A stretch of DNA of 16,690 nucleotides from JAKBCQ01 sp021807585 (GCA_027325115.1 DAHWFG010000037.1:1-16690), one strand, 5' to 3'; positions 1 through 7,455 are shown, counted from the stretch's first letter. Notes: generated by a model not told the origin, from the letters alone. A program made the numbers and translations.

Positions 1-102
1 GACATCTAGATATCTAACATGTGATTGTTCTATTTGTGAATAGGCGCCGAGACCGGTAAAAACGAGTCGATTGGGATTCGGGAGCTTTTCCGGATAGCCT
101 CT
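1..102 (+). repeat. Right end of a dispersed repeat, copy A
   Basis: This stretch aligns without gaps to 12518-12619, with about 90 of 102 positions identical (12 mismatches by eye). Both copies end with TTCCGGATAGCCTCT in the same orientation. In the second copy this end is the right terminal inverted repeat of a 400-bp element, so this is probably the right end of a related element whose body lies to the left of the window. The last base before unique sequence is 102. No target duplication can be checked because the left end is not visible. Confidence 0.8.
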
Positions 103-179
103 AATATTTCGTTATGAGGGACCCGAGTCGTTCGTTACTCGATTCCGCGAATCTTTGCTCGATATCCTTGTTACAGAGA

Positions 180-425
180 ATGACGATGGCGCCCGAGAAT
201 TGGGATAAGACGCTTCGCGCGTTTCAACGAAGGGTTCCATTTCATCCCTTCACGGTCGAGCTTTCAAGCGGAAGTAAGATCGAAGTCGATCACCCCGAGG
301 CTCTCGTGATGCGCGGAGGAACCGCGGTTTATTTGGGCCCAAGCGGCGATCTCACGTCGTTCGATCATCACGCGGTCGCTCGCGTGTCGGACGAATCGGA
401 GCGGTCGAAAACGTCGTCGAATTAG
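180..425 (+). CDS. Small hypothetical protein, 81 aa
   Basis: The frame is open from 114. I chose the ATG at 180, giving MTMAPENW, because the core sequence begins there; a weak AGAG lies just upstream. A second in-frame ATG sits two codons later. The protein has no signal peptide, membrane segment or cysteine. It shows a pattern RVPFHPFTVELSSG, then VDHPEALVMRGG, and ends with FDHHAVARV and a charged tail. I recall short planctomycete hypothetical proteins with the same 'PF.PF.VEL.SG..I.V.HPEA' layout, often in several copies per genome, but I know no function. It lies just after the repeat at 1-102 and converges on the metallophosphoesterase gene. A small beta-rich fold is a guess. Confidence 0.6.
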   Translation: MTMAPENWDKTLRAFQRRVPFHPFTVELSSGSKIEVDHPEALVMRGGTAVYLGPSGDLTSFDHHAVARVSDESERSKTSSN

Positions 426-472
426 CGGCGACGAAACGAACGAATAGAATATAACAATCGATATATATAACG

Positions 473-494
473 AAAAAATTGATCGATCAAGTTT
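473..494 (-). terminator. Possible intrinsic terminator for the minus-strand cluster
   Basis: The 12-bp palindrome TTGATCGATCAA (479-490) lies just downstream of the phosphoesterase stop codon. On the minus strand it is followed by a run of six T residues (473-478), and AAA upstream could extend the stem past one bulged base. The stem is short and AT-rich, so termination would be weak. It lies between two convergent genes, where a terminator is expected. Confidence 0.35.
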
Positions 495-510
495 GAATAT
501 GCTCGTCCGA

Positions 511-1704
511 TCAAGCCCGAACGAGCGTCGCGGCGTCGTCCCTCGACGTCGCTCGCCGCGTTCGCGAAGCCTCGGGAACGAGCGTGAACCGCGCGATCTC
601 GGGAACGCACCCGACACGATACGGATGACGGCCGCCGATCCCCTCGCTCACATATAGAAGCGTCGATTTTTGACGGAAGAATCCGCGGTCGAAACGCCTG
701 CTGTAACGGCTCGGCATCAGCACGGGTCCGATCGCCGGGAATCGAATCTGTCCGCCGTGATTGTGTCCCGCGAGCATAAAATCAATTCCTGATCCCGCGA
801 CCTTGGGGAGAACGTCGGGCGAGTGACTTAAAAGGATTGTAATATGAGATTTCGGCTTGGATTAAAGATCGATCTTCCGTCCCCACGGTTCGCAAGTTCC
901 GCCGAGCGCCAAGGTCGCCGAGCCGATCTCGATCGTCCGCCAAGACCCTTCGACGTCGTCGAATCCGCTCCGCGCGAGTTCGCCGCGGATCGCCTCGGGA
1001 TTTTTTTCGTAATCGTGGTTGCCGAGGATGCAGTACGATCCGGCAAGCCCCTGAACCCTGGAAAAGAACGGCTCGATCCATTCGATACAGCGTTCGTCGT
1101 CGATCAGATCTCCCGTGAATAAAACGTAATCGGCGGTCCTTCGCGCCGCGATCTCGGCGATCAATTCAAAATAACTACGATCGTAAGCCGTTGAGAAATG
1201 AAGATCGCTGATCTGTAATAAAGTTAAACCGGATAAGTCGGCGGGTAGCCCTGGGATTTCGATCGAGGATTCGACGAGTCTGAGCTTGAGGGTGTCGTTG
1301 CCGCGCAGGCCGATGAGCCGCGCGCCGAAGCCCTCGCCGTGGAACCTCCGTTCGGGATGTTCGTTGCGCAGATCGATCGTGCGCGACGATTGCGACGTTC
1401 CCGTTGGAGGTTTGCGGAGCCCGCGGATCAGCGTGACGCCCGGCGTGAGCAACCCCCCCGCCAGCACGCAACACGCCGCATACACCGCGAGCGGACCCGA
1501 TCGAATCCCGACTCCCAAAGGTGAATACAAATGCTCAATCAAATAGATGATTGGAACGCCGGCGAGGAACGCGAGCGCAAAGCCGAACAGCGCCTTGAGC
1601 GAGCGTTCGCGCAATCCTGTCGCATGAACATAATTGATGAAGAGGACGACGAGATAAACGTGGCCGCAGATCGCGGCGATCAGCGTGAGAATCGGCAGGA
1701 TCAT
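511..1704 (-). pseudogene. Membrane-anchored metallophosphoesterase interrupted by an in-frame TAA
   Basis: The calcineurin-like phosphoesterase (YkuE/YaeI-like) reading frame spans 398 codons. The start at 1704 (MILPILTL) is supported by TAAGGA eight bases upstream. Residues 1-95 form about three membrane helices; the catalytic domain follows. Visible metal-binding motifs are SDLHF (166-170), GDLIDD (198-203), GNHD (228-231), SHSPD (293-297) and GHNH (313-316). Codon 281 (862-864) is TAA in the same frame, between WGRKIDL and SKPKSHITILLSHSPD, so the last two motifs fall after the stop. Both sides keep intact family sequence, and the reading frame is unchanged across the stop. Possible explanations are a recent nonsense mutation, readthrough, or a base error. 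An ATG at codon 310 could start a fragment that lacks the upstream motifs. The gene follows rplS by 129 bases. Family assignment is secure; substrate is unknown. Confidence 0.85.
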
Positions 1705-1780
1705 GATATTGGAATCCTTATCCGCTCGTCGAGAATCGTGCCGCTCGGCGCGGAGGTCGCGCGGCGATCCGTTCGACTCG

Positions 1781-1822
1781 ACCGTCGTCGCGCTCCGGTT
1801 CATTCGGCGGCGCGACGACGGT
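1781..1822 (-). other. Strong inverted repeat between rplS and the phosphoesterase gene
   Basis: ACCGTCGTCGCGC (1781-1793) is the exact reverse complement of 1810-1822, giving a 13-bp GC-rich stem. CCG (1795-1797) and CGG (1805-1807) can pair further inside the 16-base loop. No T-run follows on either strand, so it is not a standard intrinsic terminator. It could protect the 3' end of the ribosomal-protein mRNA, lower expression of the downstream gene, or be a protein site. Confidence 0.6.
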
Positions 1823-1833
1823 TTGGAACCATC

Positions 1834-2280
1834 CTAGTTCGCGGTTTCGGCTTTCGCCGCGGCGGCTTTGGACCGTTTGGCGGCGCGGCGCTCGGCCTTG
1901 GCGGCTTTCTGTTCGGCGACGCTCTTGGTGGCGGGGTAGCGCTCTTTGAGGCGAACCGCCTTGCCCGAGCGTTCTCGCAGGTAATAGAGCTTGGCGCGGC
2001 GGACCTTGCCCGATCGTTTGACGACGACGTCGGCGATCCTCGGCGAATGGATCGGGAATTTCCGCTCGACCCCTTCGCCCTGAACGATCCGGCGGACGGT
2101 GAACATTTCACGCGTGCCCGAACCCGAACGCGCGATCACCACGCCGTTGAAGATCTGGATTCGTTCCTTGTCCCCTTCCAAAATCCGCACGTGCACGTCG
2201 ACCGTGTCGCCGATCTCGAACTTCGGTAAGGTGGATTTCATACTCGTTTCTTCAACGAGTTCCAAAAATTTGTTACGCAT
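1834..2280 (-). CDS. rplS: 50S ribosomal protein L19
   Basis: This is a structural protein of the large ribosomal subunit, lying near the interface with 30S. The 148-residue product carries the L19 core, with FEIGDTVDVHVRI (21-33), FNGVVIARSGSG (44-55), FPIHSPRI (75-82) and the end of the core near LKERYPA (111-117). After that comes a roughly 30-residue Ala/Lys/Arg tail (119-148) beyond the usual length. The ATG at 2280 has AAGGA about eight bases upstream and gives the family N-terminus MRNKFLELVEE. A Met at residue 14 is a less likely start. The gene overlaps the end of trmD by eight bases, which suggests translational coupling. It is the last housekeeping gene of the ffh-rpsP-trmD-rplS cluster. 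Confidence 0.97.
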   Translation of the reverse strand: MRNKFLELVEETSMKSTLPKFEIGDTVDVHVRILEGDKERIQIFNGVVIARSGSGTREMFTVRRIVQGEGVERKFPIHSPRIADVVVKRSGKVRRAKLYYLRERSGKAVRLKERYPATKSVAEQKAAKAERRAAKRSKAAAAKAETAN

Positions 2281-3055
2281 CGGAGGATTTCCTTAGGGAT
2301 GAGGGACGATCGCCGGCGGCGTCGTTCGAGCCGTCGCGGAATAACCGGGGGGTTGGAGACCGATCGCGGGAGAAATCGCCGCGAAGGCGATCTCGCGAGC
2401 GTTCAACGGCCTGTTCACGCCGCCACTTCGCGATCGCGGCGTGATCGCCGCCGAGCAAAACCGCGGGGACGCCGAGACCGCGAAACTCGCGTGGACGCGT
2501 GTAATGGGGGTGTTCGATTCCCCCGTCGATCCCGAACGAATCGTCGTGCGCGCCCTGTTCGTCGCCCAGCACGCCGGGGACGAGGCGCGACACCGCTTCG
2601 ACGAGCGCCATCGCGGGAACCTCTCCCCCCGAAAGCACGTAATCGCCGATCGATATCGGATCGGGTTCAAGAATGTCCATAATTCTTTCATCAAAACCTT
2701 CATAACGACCGCAAATCAAAATCAATCGTGATTCCAGAGCCAGCTCGCGCACCAGCGGCTGATCGAGCCTGCGACCCTGCGGCGAGAGCGCGATCAAACG
2801 GCCGCGAGAGGCGTCGCGCTCCCTCAATGCCTCGACCGCGGCGACCACCGGAGGCGCCATCAGCACCATCCCGGGACCGCCGCCGAACGGACGATCGTCG
2901 ACCTGACGATGCCGATCGGTCGTCCAATCACGCGGATTGAACAGATTCACCTCGATCAGCCCTCTTTCGATCGCCTTGTTCAAAACGCTTTCACTTAAGA
3001 AGCCGTCGAACAGCCCCGGGAAAAGCGTCAGAATATCAAAACGGATCGAAGGCAT
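2273..3055 (-). CDS. trmD: tRNA (guanine37-N1)-methyltransferase
   Basis: TrmD transfers a methyl group from S-adenosylmethionine to N1 of G37 in tRNAs and so prevents +1 frameshifting. The 260-residue product shows the SPOUT-family hallmarks: FDILTLFPGLF at the N-terminus (6-16), DDRPFGGGPGM (53-63), the knotted SAM site LILICGRYEGFDERI (111-125) and SIGDYVLSGGE (135-145), PGVLGDEQGAHDDSF (160-174) with the catalytic-type Asp before Ser-Phe, and HPHYTRP (182-188). The C-terminal 40 residues are polar and Arg-rich. The start at 3055 fits the family N-terminus, although no clear ribosome binding site is visible. The frame stays open to a GTG at 3115, which would run into rpsP. It lies 37 bases after rpsP and overlaps rplS by eight bases. 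No rimM lies between. Confidence 0.97.
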   Translation of the reverse strand: MPSIRFDILTLFPGLFDGFLSESVLNKAIERGLIEVNLFNPRDWTTDRHRQVDDRPFGGGPGMVLMAPPVVAAVEALRERDASRGRLIALSPQGRRLDQPLVRELALESRLILICGRYEGFDERIMDILEPDPISIGDYVLSGGEVPAMALVEAVSRLVPGVLGDEQGAHDDSFGIDGGIEHPHYTRPREFRGLGVPAVLLGGDHAAIAKWRREQAVERSRDRLRGDFSRDRSPTPRLFRDGSNDAAGDRPSSLRKSSDA

Positions 3056-3092
3056 GATCCAAGTCCGAACCGGCGCGGCGAAGCGACCGTCT

Positions 3093-3434
3093 TCAGGCCA
3101 AAACGGGTTGTTCACCTTCGGCGGCGACCGGAGCGGCGGGCTCGGGCGTCTTCAATTCGGGAAGCGCCCACGGCTCGCCGGGAGCGGGCTTACGCACCCC
3201 CTTCTGCTTGAGCAACGCCTGAACTTTGTGGCTCGGCTGCGCGCCGACCGATAGCCAATAACGGATCCGATTGACGTTGAGGACCGTGCGGGTCTCGGCG
3301 CTCTCGACCATCGGGTCGTAATAGCCGAGTTCCTCGATCGATCGACCGTCGCGCGGCGATTTCGCGTCCATCGCGCAGATCCGGAAAAACGGCCGGGATC
3401 GACGTCCCATGCTCTTCATACGAATGCGTACCAC
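3093..3434 (-). CDS. rpsP: 30S ribosomal protein S16
   Basis: This is a small-subunit assembly protein. I chose a GTG start at 3434 because GAGGAGG lies five to six bases upstream and the product then begins VRIRMKSMGRRSRPFFRI, as in the family. The frame is open much further upstream to 3773, but that part overlaps ffh and has no S16 similarity. Core motifs are DAKSPRDGRSIEELGYYDP (23-41), NVNRIRYWLSVGAQPS (53-68) and a lysine-rich helix VQALLKQKGV (71-80). The last roughly 25 residues form a Pro/Ala/Glu tail beyond the minimal S16 length. The gene sits 112 bases after ffh and 37 bases before trmD, in the usual order for this cluster. Confidence 0.96.
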   Translation of the reverse strand: MVRIRMKSMGRRSRPFFRICAMDAKSPRDGRSIEELGYYDPMVESAETRTVLNVNRIRYWLSVGAQPSHKVQALLKQKGVRKPAPGEPWALPELKTPEPAAPVAAEGEQPVLA

Positions 3435-3546
3435 CAATTCCTCCTCGAAAACCGTGAATCGACTCGGATCAACAGTGACGACAAGGTTCATGCCGCTTCC
3501 GAGTCGAGCGCGGCGTCTTGTCCGTTCGGCTTGGGCGCCGGTTCGT

Positions 3547-5088
3547 TCAGCGACGACGGTCGTCGTCGCGGCGGTCGAGCGGCTTCGATCCCGGCGGACG
3601 AGCCGGCGATTCGTCCTTTTCCTTCCGCTCACGACGCTCTTTTCGTTCGATCTTTTCCCGCTGTTTTCGGAGCTTTTCGCGCTCTTTGGGAGAAAGTCGC
3701 TTGCCGGTTCCCTGCTTCGGCGCCGCCAGCCTGGCGCCGGGGTTGAACGCCCCAGCTTTGCCCAGCCCCGCAAGCGTCTTCAACCGATCCAGCATCGACA
3801 TCTGAGCCATTTGCTTCACATAAGCCGCCATGCCGTCAAATTGCTTCACAAGCGCCGATACGTCGGAAGGCTCAACCCCCGAACCCGCCGCGATCCGCCG
3901 CCGCCGCGAAATGTCGATGCGCTCGGGGTCGCGTCGTTCCTCGGGAGTCATGCTGTCGATGATCCCCTGGATTCGCTTCACCTCGGCGTCGGGATCGACG
4001 TCTTCAAGCGATTCCGCCATCTCCCCCATGCCGGGAATCATTCCCATAAGCTCACGAACCGAGCCCATTTTCTTCATCTGAACGATCTGCTTGCGGAAAT
4101 CGTCGAGATCAAACTTACCCTTGGCGAGCTTCTCTTGCTGCTTGAGGATCTCGGCCTCGTCGACCGCGGTTTGCGCCGCCTCGACCAACCCGACAATATC
4201 CCCCATTCCAAGCATCTGCCCGACCATCCGCTCGGGGTCGAACGATTCGATCTTATCGAGCTTCTCCCCTTTGCCCACAAACTTGATCGGCACGCCCGTC
4301 ACTCTTTTGACCGAGAGCGCAGCGCCGCCGCGAGCGTCGCCGTCGAGCTTCGTTAAGATCACGCCGTCGAGCTCGAGAGCCTCGTTGAACACCCCAGCCG
4401 AGCTGACAGCGTCTTGCCCCGTCAGTGCGTCACAAACGAAATAGACCTGATGCGGCTTCACCTTCTTCTCGATCCGCGTCAGCTCGTTCATCAGCTCGTC
4501 GTCGACGTGCAACCGACCCGCGGTGTCAAGGATCACCGTATCGAGATTCCGCCTGTTCGCCTCGGCGACTCCGTTTTGACAAACAGCGACGGGATCTCCT
4601 TTTTCCTCGGTGTAAACCGGCACGCCGAGCTGATTGCCGATCAGCCGAAGCTGCTCAACCGCCGCGGGACGCTGGAGATCGGCCGCGACGAGCAGCGGCT
4701 TGCGACCTTGCGCCGCAAGCAACCGCGCCAGCTTGCCGCAAGTCGTCGTCTTGCCCGAGCCCTGCAGGCCGCAAAGCATCAATACCGTCGGGCCCGAGTT
4801 CGAGAAGCGAATCGTCGGGTCGACGGGTCCCATCAAATTGACGAGTTCGTCGTGAACGATTTTGACGATCTGCTGCTCGGGCCGAACGCTCCGGATCAAC
4901 TGCGCCCCGACGGCCTTCTTGCCCACCTCGGCCATGAACTCTTGAACGACCTGAAAGTTGACGTCGGCTTCAAGCAGAGCGTCGCGAACTTCCTTAAGGC
5001 CATCCTGGATATTGGCTTCGGTCAAGATCCCGCGCGCGCGAAATCGCCCAATAGCGCCGGCCAATCGTTTTTGCATCTCGTCGAACAT
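3547..5088 (-). CDS. ffh: Signal recognition particle protein (SRP54/Ffh)
   Basis: Ffh binds signal sequences on ribosome-nascent chains, pairs with SRP RNA and targets complexes to FtsY at the membrane. The 513-residue product has the N domain (1-95), then the GTPase domain with G1 GLQGSGKTT (107-115), DTAGR (188-192), TKLDGDARGG (246-255) and the closing GVPIKFVGKGEKLDKIESFDP. The Met-rich M domain is at about 320-435, with MKKMGSVRELMGMIPGMGEM and the RNA-binding SRRRRIAAGSG. The last about 50 residues are a charged Lys/Arg/Glu tail, longer than in E. coli. The ATG at 5088 fits the family start MFDEMQKRLAGA. It heads the minus-strand translation cluster and has its own promoter candidate upstream. 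The partner RNA is encoded about 2 kb away, near 7163-7300. Confidence 0.97.
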   Translation of the reverse strand: MFDEMQKRLAGAIGRFRARGILTEANIQDGLKEVRDALLEADVNFQVVQEFMAEVGKKAVGAQLIRSVRPEQQIVKIVHDELVNLMGPVDPTIRFSNSGPTVLMLCGLQGSGKTTTCGKLARLLAAQGRKPLLVAADLQRPAAVEQLRLIGNQLGVPVYTEEKGDPVAVCQNGVAEANRRNLDTVILDTAGRLHVDDELMNELTRIEKKVKPHQVYFVCDALTGQDAVSSAGVFNEALELDGVILTKLDGDARGGAALSVKRVTGVPIKFVGKGEKLDKIESFDPERMVGQMLGMGDIVGLVEAAQTAVDEAEILKQQEKLAKGKFDLDDFRKQIVQMKKMGSVRELMGMIPGMGEMAESLEDVDPDAEVKRIQGIIDSMTPEERRDPERIDISRRRRIAAGSGVEPSDVSALVKQFDGMAAYVKQMAQMSMLDRLKTLAGLGKAGAFNPGARLAAPKQGTGKRLSPKEREKLRKQREKIERKERRERKEKDESPARPPGSKPLDRRDDDRRR

Positions 5089-5130
5089 GGGCGCGCGGTC
5101 CCTACCCGTCTTGAGGAATTCAAGATCACC

Positions 5131-5160
5131 AGTATCGCTCGATCACCCCCTGAACATCAA
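5131..5160 (-). promoter_or_regulatory. Candidate sigma-70-type promoter for the ffh cluster
   Basis: On the minus strand, TTGATG (5155-5160) is followed after 18 bases by GATACT (5131-5136). The predicted start is near 5124, about 36 bases before the ffh start codon. A small inverted repeat, CTTGA/TCAAG with a five-base loop (5110-5124), lies right at the predicted start of the transcript. Confidence 0.45.
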
Positions 5161-5442
5161 CCCCAGCGCGACGATTTCGGCCGATTTTGGGAACATTTCC
5201 CCGGTTTTTCCCGCTTTGTGCAAGACGAAACAGCCGACCGATAAAACGCGAATCGCCGCCCGAAAGGCGCGAATCACCTCACGATCGGCACGGCGATCCA
5301 TCACGCCATCTCACGAGGGAGATTCCAAATCCCGAGCCGACGAACGACGTGAGAGCGTTCCGATTTCGCAAAGACAAACCGCCGTGACGGAGCTTCGATC
5401 GCGACGCCGTTCCGCCACGACGATTTCATATAATTACATTTA
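5161..5442. other. Intergenic region upstream of ffh, no gene seen
   Basis: This stretch lies between the stop codon of the thioredoxin-like gene and the ffh promoter candidate, both on the minus strand. It contains reading frames on the plus strand, but they lack ribosome binding sites and resemble no family I know. The AT-rich end near 5433-5450 has a weak 5-bp stem (ACATT/AATGT) around the upstream gene's stop codon. I see no clear terminator, repeat or RNA. Confidence 0.5.
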
Positions 5443-6783
5443 TTAATGTTTTGACTCGACTCGATCCGCCGGCGTTTCGCGCTTGTCGGCGGCGGCCGTC
5501 TTCGATTCCATCTCTTTGATCAGCTCGTCGACCGCGTCGTCGAGTTGTTTCTGAAACAGATGAATATGTCGAATCACGCCGTCGGCGTCGACGACGAAGG
5601 TTTGCGGAAAACCTCGGATATCCCACCGCGAAGCGATCGGCCCGGGAGGAGATCCGTCGAACCAAGATCGCCATTCGATCCCCGCGTCTTTCATCGCCGT
5701 TTCGAGCCCGTCTTTCTTGGGATCCGCGTTCACGCCGAGCAAAACGAAAGGCTTTCCCTTCATCCGTTCCATCAGTTTCCGTTCGAAAGGAACTTGAGCC
5801 ATACACGGGCCGCACCAAGTCGCCCAAAATGAAAGGACGACGACTTTCCCGCGATAATCGCTCAACTTCATCGGCTTCCCTTCCGTATCCTCGCCGACGA
5901 TCTCGGGCGCCTCCTTGCCGATCGTCAGCTTCCGCATGCTGAAGAGCCTTCGTTCGGCGATCTCGCCGAGCGTCACCGTTTTGCCGTCGCTCGGTCCTCG
6001 ATCGTAGCGAATTTTGGGAAACTCTTGAATCACACGTTCATATAACGATTCAACCTCATTGCGCAATGATTCGGGGGTTTTGTCTCGAAATTCTTTGATG
6101 TCGGCGGGATCAAAAAAATTCGCTTTCTTTATGTTTTCGATCGCGACGTCGCCCGACTTACTAACGATTTCTGACAATTGGATCTTTTTACTCTGATAAT
6201 CCGCGAGCGCCAAACACGCGGACCCCTTTGTATTGATATTCGTTGAGCGATTGAGCACGTCTCGGATGAACTTCTCGCGTTCGGGAAGCATTCCTATACT
6301 CAACTCGCAGCAAATTCTTCCCATCCGTTCGTCGTTGAAATGATCGCGCGTCAAAAGATCAAGCGCTTGATTGACGAGCGGTCGAATCATCGGATGGGTT
6401 CTGGAAGAACTCGCGGATATCTGAACGACCCGTTCGAGCGCGTCGAACGCCTTGGGATCGCGAGGATCGGCGGAGGCGAATTCGATCCAACGCGCGAGAA
6501 AAACGGGCGTCGGCCAAGACTTCCATTTCCGATCCAACTTCTCTTTGATCGCTTGATCGTTCGGATGTTTCTCAGAATCGTCGGAAAGCTGTTGGAATTC
6601 GGTCCAGAATTTTGCTTCGGCGACCTCGAATTCCTTCACGATCTCGTCGAACGATTGGATCGCGGGCTTGGCCGCGGCCTGAGCGGCGGTCGCTCCGTTC
6701 TTCGGCTCCTGGCCGAGCGTTCCCGTCGTCGCCGCCAAGATCCATAAAGCTGTGAATTTGAAACCACGTAGCGAATCGATCAT
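5443..6783 (-). CDS. Exported TlpA-like thioredoxin-fold protein, 446 aa
   Basis: This is a probable periplasmic thiol-disulfide protein. The start at 6783 has an excellent AAAGGAG and gives a signal peptide of about 24 residues (basic start, then FTALWILAATTGTLG). Residues 35-285 form a mostly helical, charged region that I do not recognise. The C-terminal AhpC/TSA-TlpA-type domain begins at LTIGKEAPEIVGEDTEGKPM (about 286-305). It holds the active site WCGPC (323-327) after VVVLSFWAT, and the cis-proline loop GFPQT (391-395). Domain order and the WCGPC signature fit TlpA/ResA-like proteins, which reduce disulfides, for example in cytochrome c maturation. No cytochrome genes are nearby, so the substrate is unknown. 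The gene stands alone, with its own promoter candidate at 6872-6899, and is divergent from the SRP RNA. Confidence 0.88.
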   Translation of the reverse strand: MIDSLRGFKFTALWILAATTGTLGQEPKNGATAAQAAAKPAIQSFDEIVKEFEVAEAKFWTEFQQLSDDSEKHPNDQAIKEKLDRKWKSWPTPVFLARWIEFASADPRDPKAFDALERVVQISASSSRTHPMIRPLVNQALDLLTRDHFNDERMGRICCELSIGMLPEREKFIRDVLNRSTNINTKGSACLALADYQSKKIQLSEIVSKSGDVAIENIKKANFFDPADIKEFRDKTPESLRNEVESLYERVIQEFPKIRYDRGPSDGKTVTLGEIAERRLFSMRKLTIGKEAPEIVGEDTEGKPMKLSDYRGKVVVLSFWATWCGPCMAQVPFERKLMERMKGKPFVLLGVNADPKKDGLETAMKDAGIEWRSWFDGSPPGPIASRWDIRGFPQTFVVDADGVIRHIHLFQKQLDDAVDELIKEMESKTAAADKRETPADRVESKH

Positions 6784-6871
6784 AATCCGACTCCTTTGCT
6801 CAAGCGACCGATCGTTAATCCGTGCTGAATCGGCTTCGATCGCTCGACGGAACCGCCGTGCGACGACCGTC

Positions 6872-6899
6872 ATAATAAATCTTCGCGTCGGAAAAGCAA
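6872..6899 (-). promoter_or_regulatory. Candidate promoter for the TlpA-like gene
   Basis: On the minus strand TTGCTT (6894-6899) is followed after 16 bases by TATTAT (6872-6877), five of six matches to the -10 consensus. The predicted start is near 6865, leaving a leader of about 80 bases before the start codon at 6783. Confidence 0.5.
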
Positions 6900-7105
6900 G
6901 ACGCTATCCGTAAATGGAATGACGAGCGTCTCGGAATGACATGCGATCGACCGAAACGCGGGCCGATTGGCGACGCTCGCACGCTCGGTCGAACGCTCCG
7001 ACCGCGAATCTCCCGCTCCCAGGGCGAATCGCCGATTGCGACGAAAGCATCGCGAATGCTTAGATAATCAATGATATAATAATATGTTTGTGGCAATTTC
7101 GTCTC
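6900..7105. other. Divergent intergenic region, AT-rich near the SRP RNA promoter
   Basis: No gene is supported here. Bases 7058-7100 are clearly AT-rich in a GC-rich setting and include a perfect TATAAT (7075-7080) without a matching -35 box. An AT-rich block just upstream of the SRP RNA promoter candidate would fit an UP element for a strongly expressed RNA; that is inference. Confidence 0.4.
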
Positions 7106-7133
7106 TTGCCCGGGGCGTTGGATGTGGTACGCT
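7106..7133 (+). promoter_or_regulatory. Candidate promoter for SRP RNA (and perhaps dnaX)
   Basis: TTGCCC (7106-7111) is followed after 16 bases by TACGCT (7128-7133). Initiation would be near 7139-7141, shortly before the SRP RNA helix. The AT-rich block to the left supports a strong promoter. Both boxes are imperfect. Confidence 0.4.
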
Positions 7134-7162
7134 CTTGCATCGCGAGCGGATGATCGTGGAAT

Positions 7163-7300
7163 CCGAGCGAGGGTCGGGGCGAGCCGGGGGGGACCCGGAC
7201 AATGGCGGCTTGTGAACCTGGTCAGGGCGGGAACGCAGCAGCCATAAACAACGCCATCATGTGTCCGGGAGCGCCTCCCCGGTTCACCCCGCCCCTCGGG
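7163..7300 (+). ncRNA. ffs: Signal recognition particle RNA (4.5S-like)
   Basis: The RNA core of SRP binds Ffh. Domain IV is plain at 7217-7243: CCTGGTCAGG, a GCG-GGAA-CGC tetraloop hairpin (7227-7236), then AGCAGCC, the asymmetric loop bound by the Ffh M domain. The rod continues through stacked stems: TTGT with ACAA; ATGGCG (7202-7207) with CGCCAT; CCCGGACA (7194-7201) with TGTCCGGG (7262-7269); GCCGGGG with CCCCGGT; GGGGCG (7176-7181) with CGCCCC (7290-7295). CCGA (7163-7166) with TCGG (7296-7299), and even CGCGAG (7141-7146) with CTCGCG (7314-7319), could lengthen it, so the ends are uncertain. It is longer than the about 100-nt small bacterial type. Its place upstream of dnaX matches several other bacteria. 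Confidence 0.88.
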
Positions 7301-7455
7301 CTAAACGACTCACCTCGCGTCGATTCGGGGATGTCGACCGCGCGTCTCCCCTTATTGGAATCGGCGGGGGACGAGTCGTCGCTCAGATCGGGTGATACTT
7401 AACGCCGCGCGTCGTCGACCCCGCGTGTTTCCCAACTCGAGCTGGAGCATCGAGC

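Noticed and set aside
1531..2229. 232-codon plus-strand frame opposite rplS
   Set aside because: Antisense shadow of the L19 gene caused by high GC and codon phase; no family resemblance.
3409..5244. Long plus-strand frames opposite ffh (315 and 276 codons)
   Set aside because: The minus strand encodes an unmistakable Ffh; the opposite frames are compositional shadows.
7091..7110. Second sigma-54 site (TGGCA ... TTGCC) upstream of the SRP RNA
   Set aside because: The GG and GC pairs are 14 bases apart; the element requires 10.
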